From Siminovitchia thermophila (GTDB taxonomy: Bacteria; Bacillota; Bacilli; Bacillales; Bacillaceae_C): 64,000 bases of DNA. The notes under the pieces were generated by a model. That model did not search any database. It saw only the letters and a program-made list of their open reading frames with translations, and had not been told where the DNA came from. The position numbers were made by a program, and so were the translations under genes. Of this stretch, positions 63,914 through 64,000 are shown in pieces; position 1 is the first letter of the stretch, and each line of letters starts with the position of its first letter. Location: positions 124,001-188,000 of the forward strand of contig NZ_JAFBFH010000004.1 in assembly GCF_016909185.1 (NCBI RefSeq), written 5' to 3'.

Positions 63914-64000
63914 GTGGAAATTTTAGAGAAGTATTTTGGGATTAATCCCGACAGGTCAATACATCTTAACGGAAAAGAACGATTTTTGGCCGGTGATGTA
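63914..64000 (+). CDS. Start of a gene, possibly yutH (spore coat-associated), truncated by the window
   Basis: The frame begins GTG 63914 behind AGAGGGA and reads MEILEKYFGINPDRSIHLNG then KERFLAGDV to the edge. Only 29 codons are visible. Position after yutG on the opposite strand fits B. subtilis yutH, a CotS-related coat protein, but the fragment is too short to confirm. Confidence 0.5.
   Translation, partial: MEILEKYFGINPDRSIHLNGKERFLAGDV

Overview
The window comes from a low-to-mid GC endospore-forming Firmicute of the family Bacillaceae. Evidence is spore coat genes (CotA-type laccase, CotF-like proteins), YunB, a YhcN/YlaJ-type lipoprotein and LytH, together with blocks in Bacillus subtilis gene order: fadN-fadA-fadE-yusI-gcvH-yusF-yusE, sufCDSUB, appDFABC, yunF-yunD-yunC-yunB and yutD/yutC/yutE/yutF/yutG. 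The species cannot be named from the sequence alone. No rRNA, tRNA or CRISPR array was seen.

Region by region. 1-9.7 kb, minus strand: a peptide/amide catabolism block with an Xaa-His dipeptidase (cut by the window edge), an S66 LD-carboxypeptidase, an M20 amidohydrolase, a YfcC-type carrier, an MHS-type MFS symporter, an imidazolonepropionase-like amidohydrolase and a GntR/UTRA regulator with an AT-rich palindrome upstream. 9.7-13.4 kb: a decayed accessory patch with an intact DUF3139 gene, a secreted lipase-like hydrolase, a partial second copy of the DUF3139 gene, a broken alpha/beta hydrolase and traces of insertion sequences. 13.4-19.1 kb, minus: a complete App-type oligopeptide ABC importer. 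19.7-23 kb: a GNAT gene, a small membrane protein behind a SigmaB-like promoter, a CotF-like coat protein and a RodA-type SEDS glycosyltransferase. 23.7-27.8 kb, plus: a nitrilase-superfamily amidohydrolase, an iron alcohol dehydrogenase, a tiny membrane protein and an NCS1 permease, probably a nitrogen-compound utilisation cluster.

28-30.4 kb: CotA laccase facing two CotF/YusN-like coat genes. 30.6-38.5 kb: the fatty acid beta-oxidation operon fadNAE behind a FadR operator, then yusI, gcvH, yusF and yusE. 38.5-44.2 kb: a small hairpin-rich gene of unknown function, then the SUF iron-sulfur assembly operon. 44.2-49.4 kb: an accessory stretch with a decaying YtrA-type ABC exporter (frameshifted permease, gutted ATPase, intact regulator), a DUF3955 protein, a second ABC ATPase scrap, a glutathione peroxidase and an XRE-type repressor divergent from an unknown ORF. 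49.4-54.6 kb: a ring-cleaving VOC dioxygenase, panD, yunF, yunD, a degenerate tandem repeat and yunC. 54.6-64 kb: yunB, an NhaC-family antiporter, a sodium:neurotransmitter-type symporter with its MetS-like small subunit, lytH, a sporulation lipoprotein, the yut genes, a 74-bp tandem repeat, a PgpA-like gene and the start of a gene that may be yutH.

Most of the content is conserved Bacillaceae core. No convincing new multi-gene system was found. The best leads are non-coding: a nested palindromic structure before the LD-carboxypeptidase gene, a hairpin series before cotA, a small terminator-bounded transcription unit upstream of suf, and three unrelated degenerate tandem-repeat patches. The visible gene decay at 44-46.6 kb and 12.6-13.2 kb is also informative. 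Many genes use TTG or GTG starts with strong ribosome binding sites; these starts were chosen where the ribosome binding site decides.
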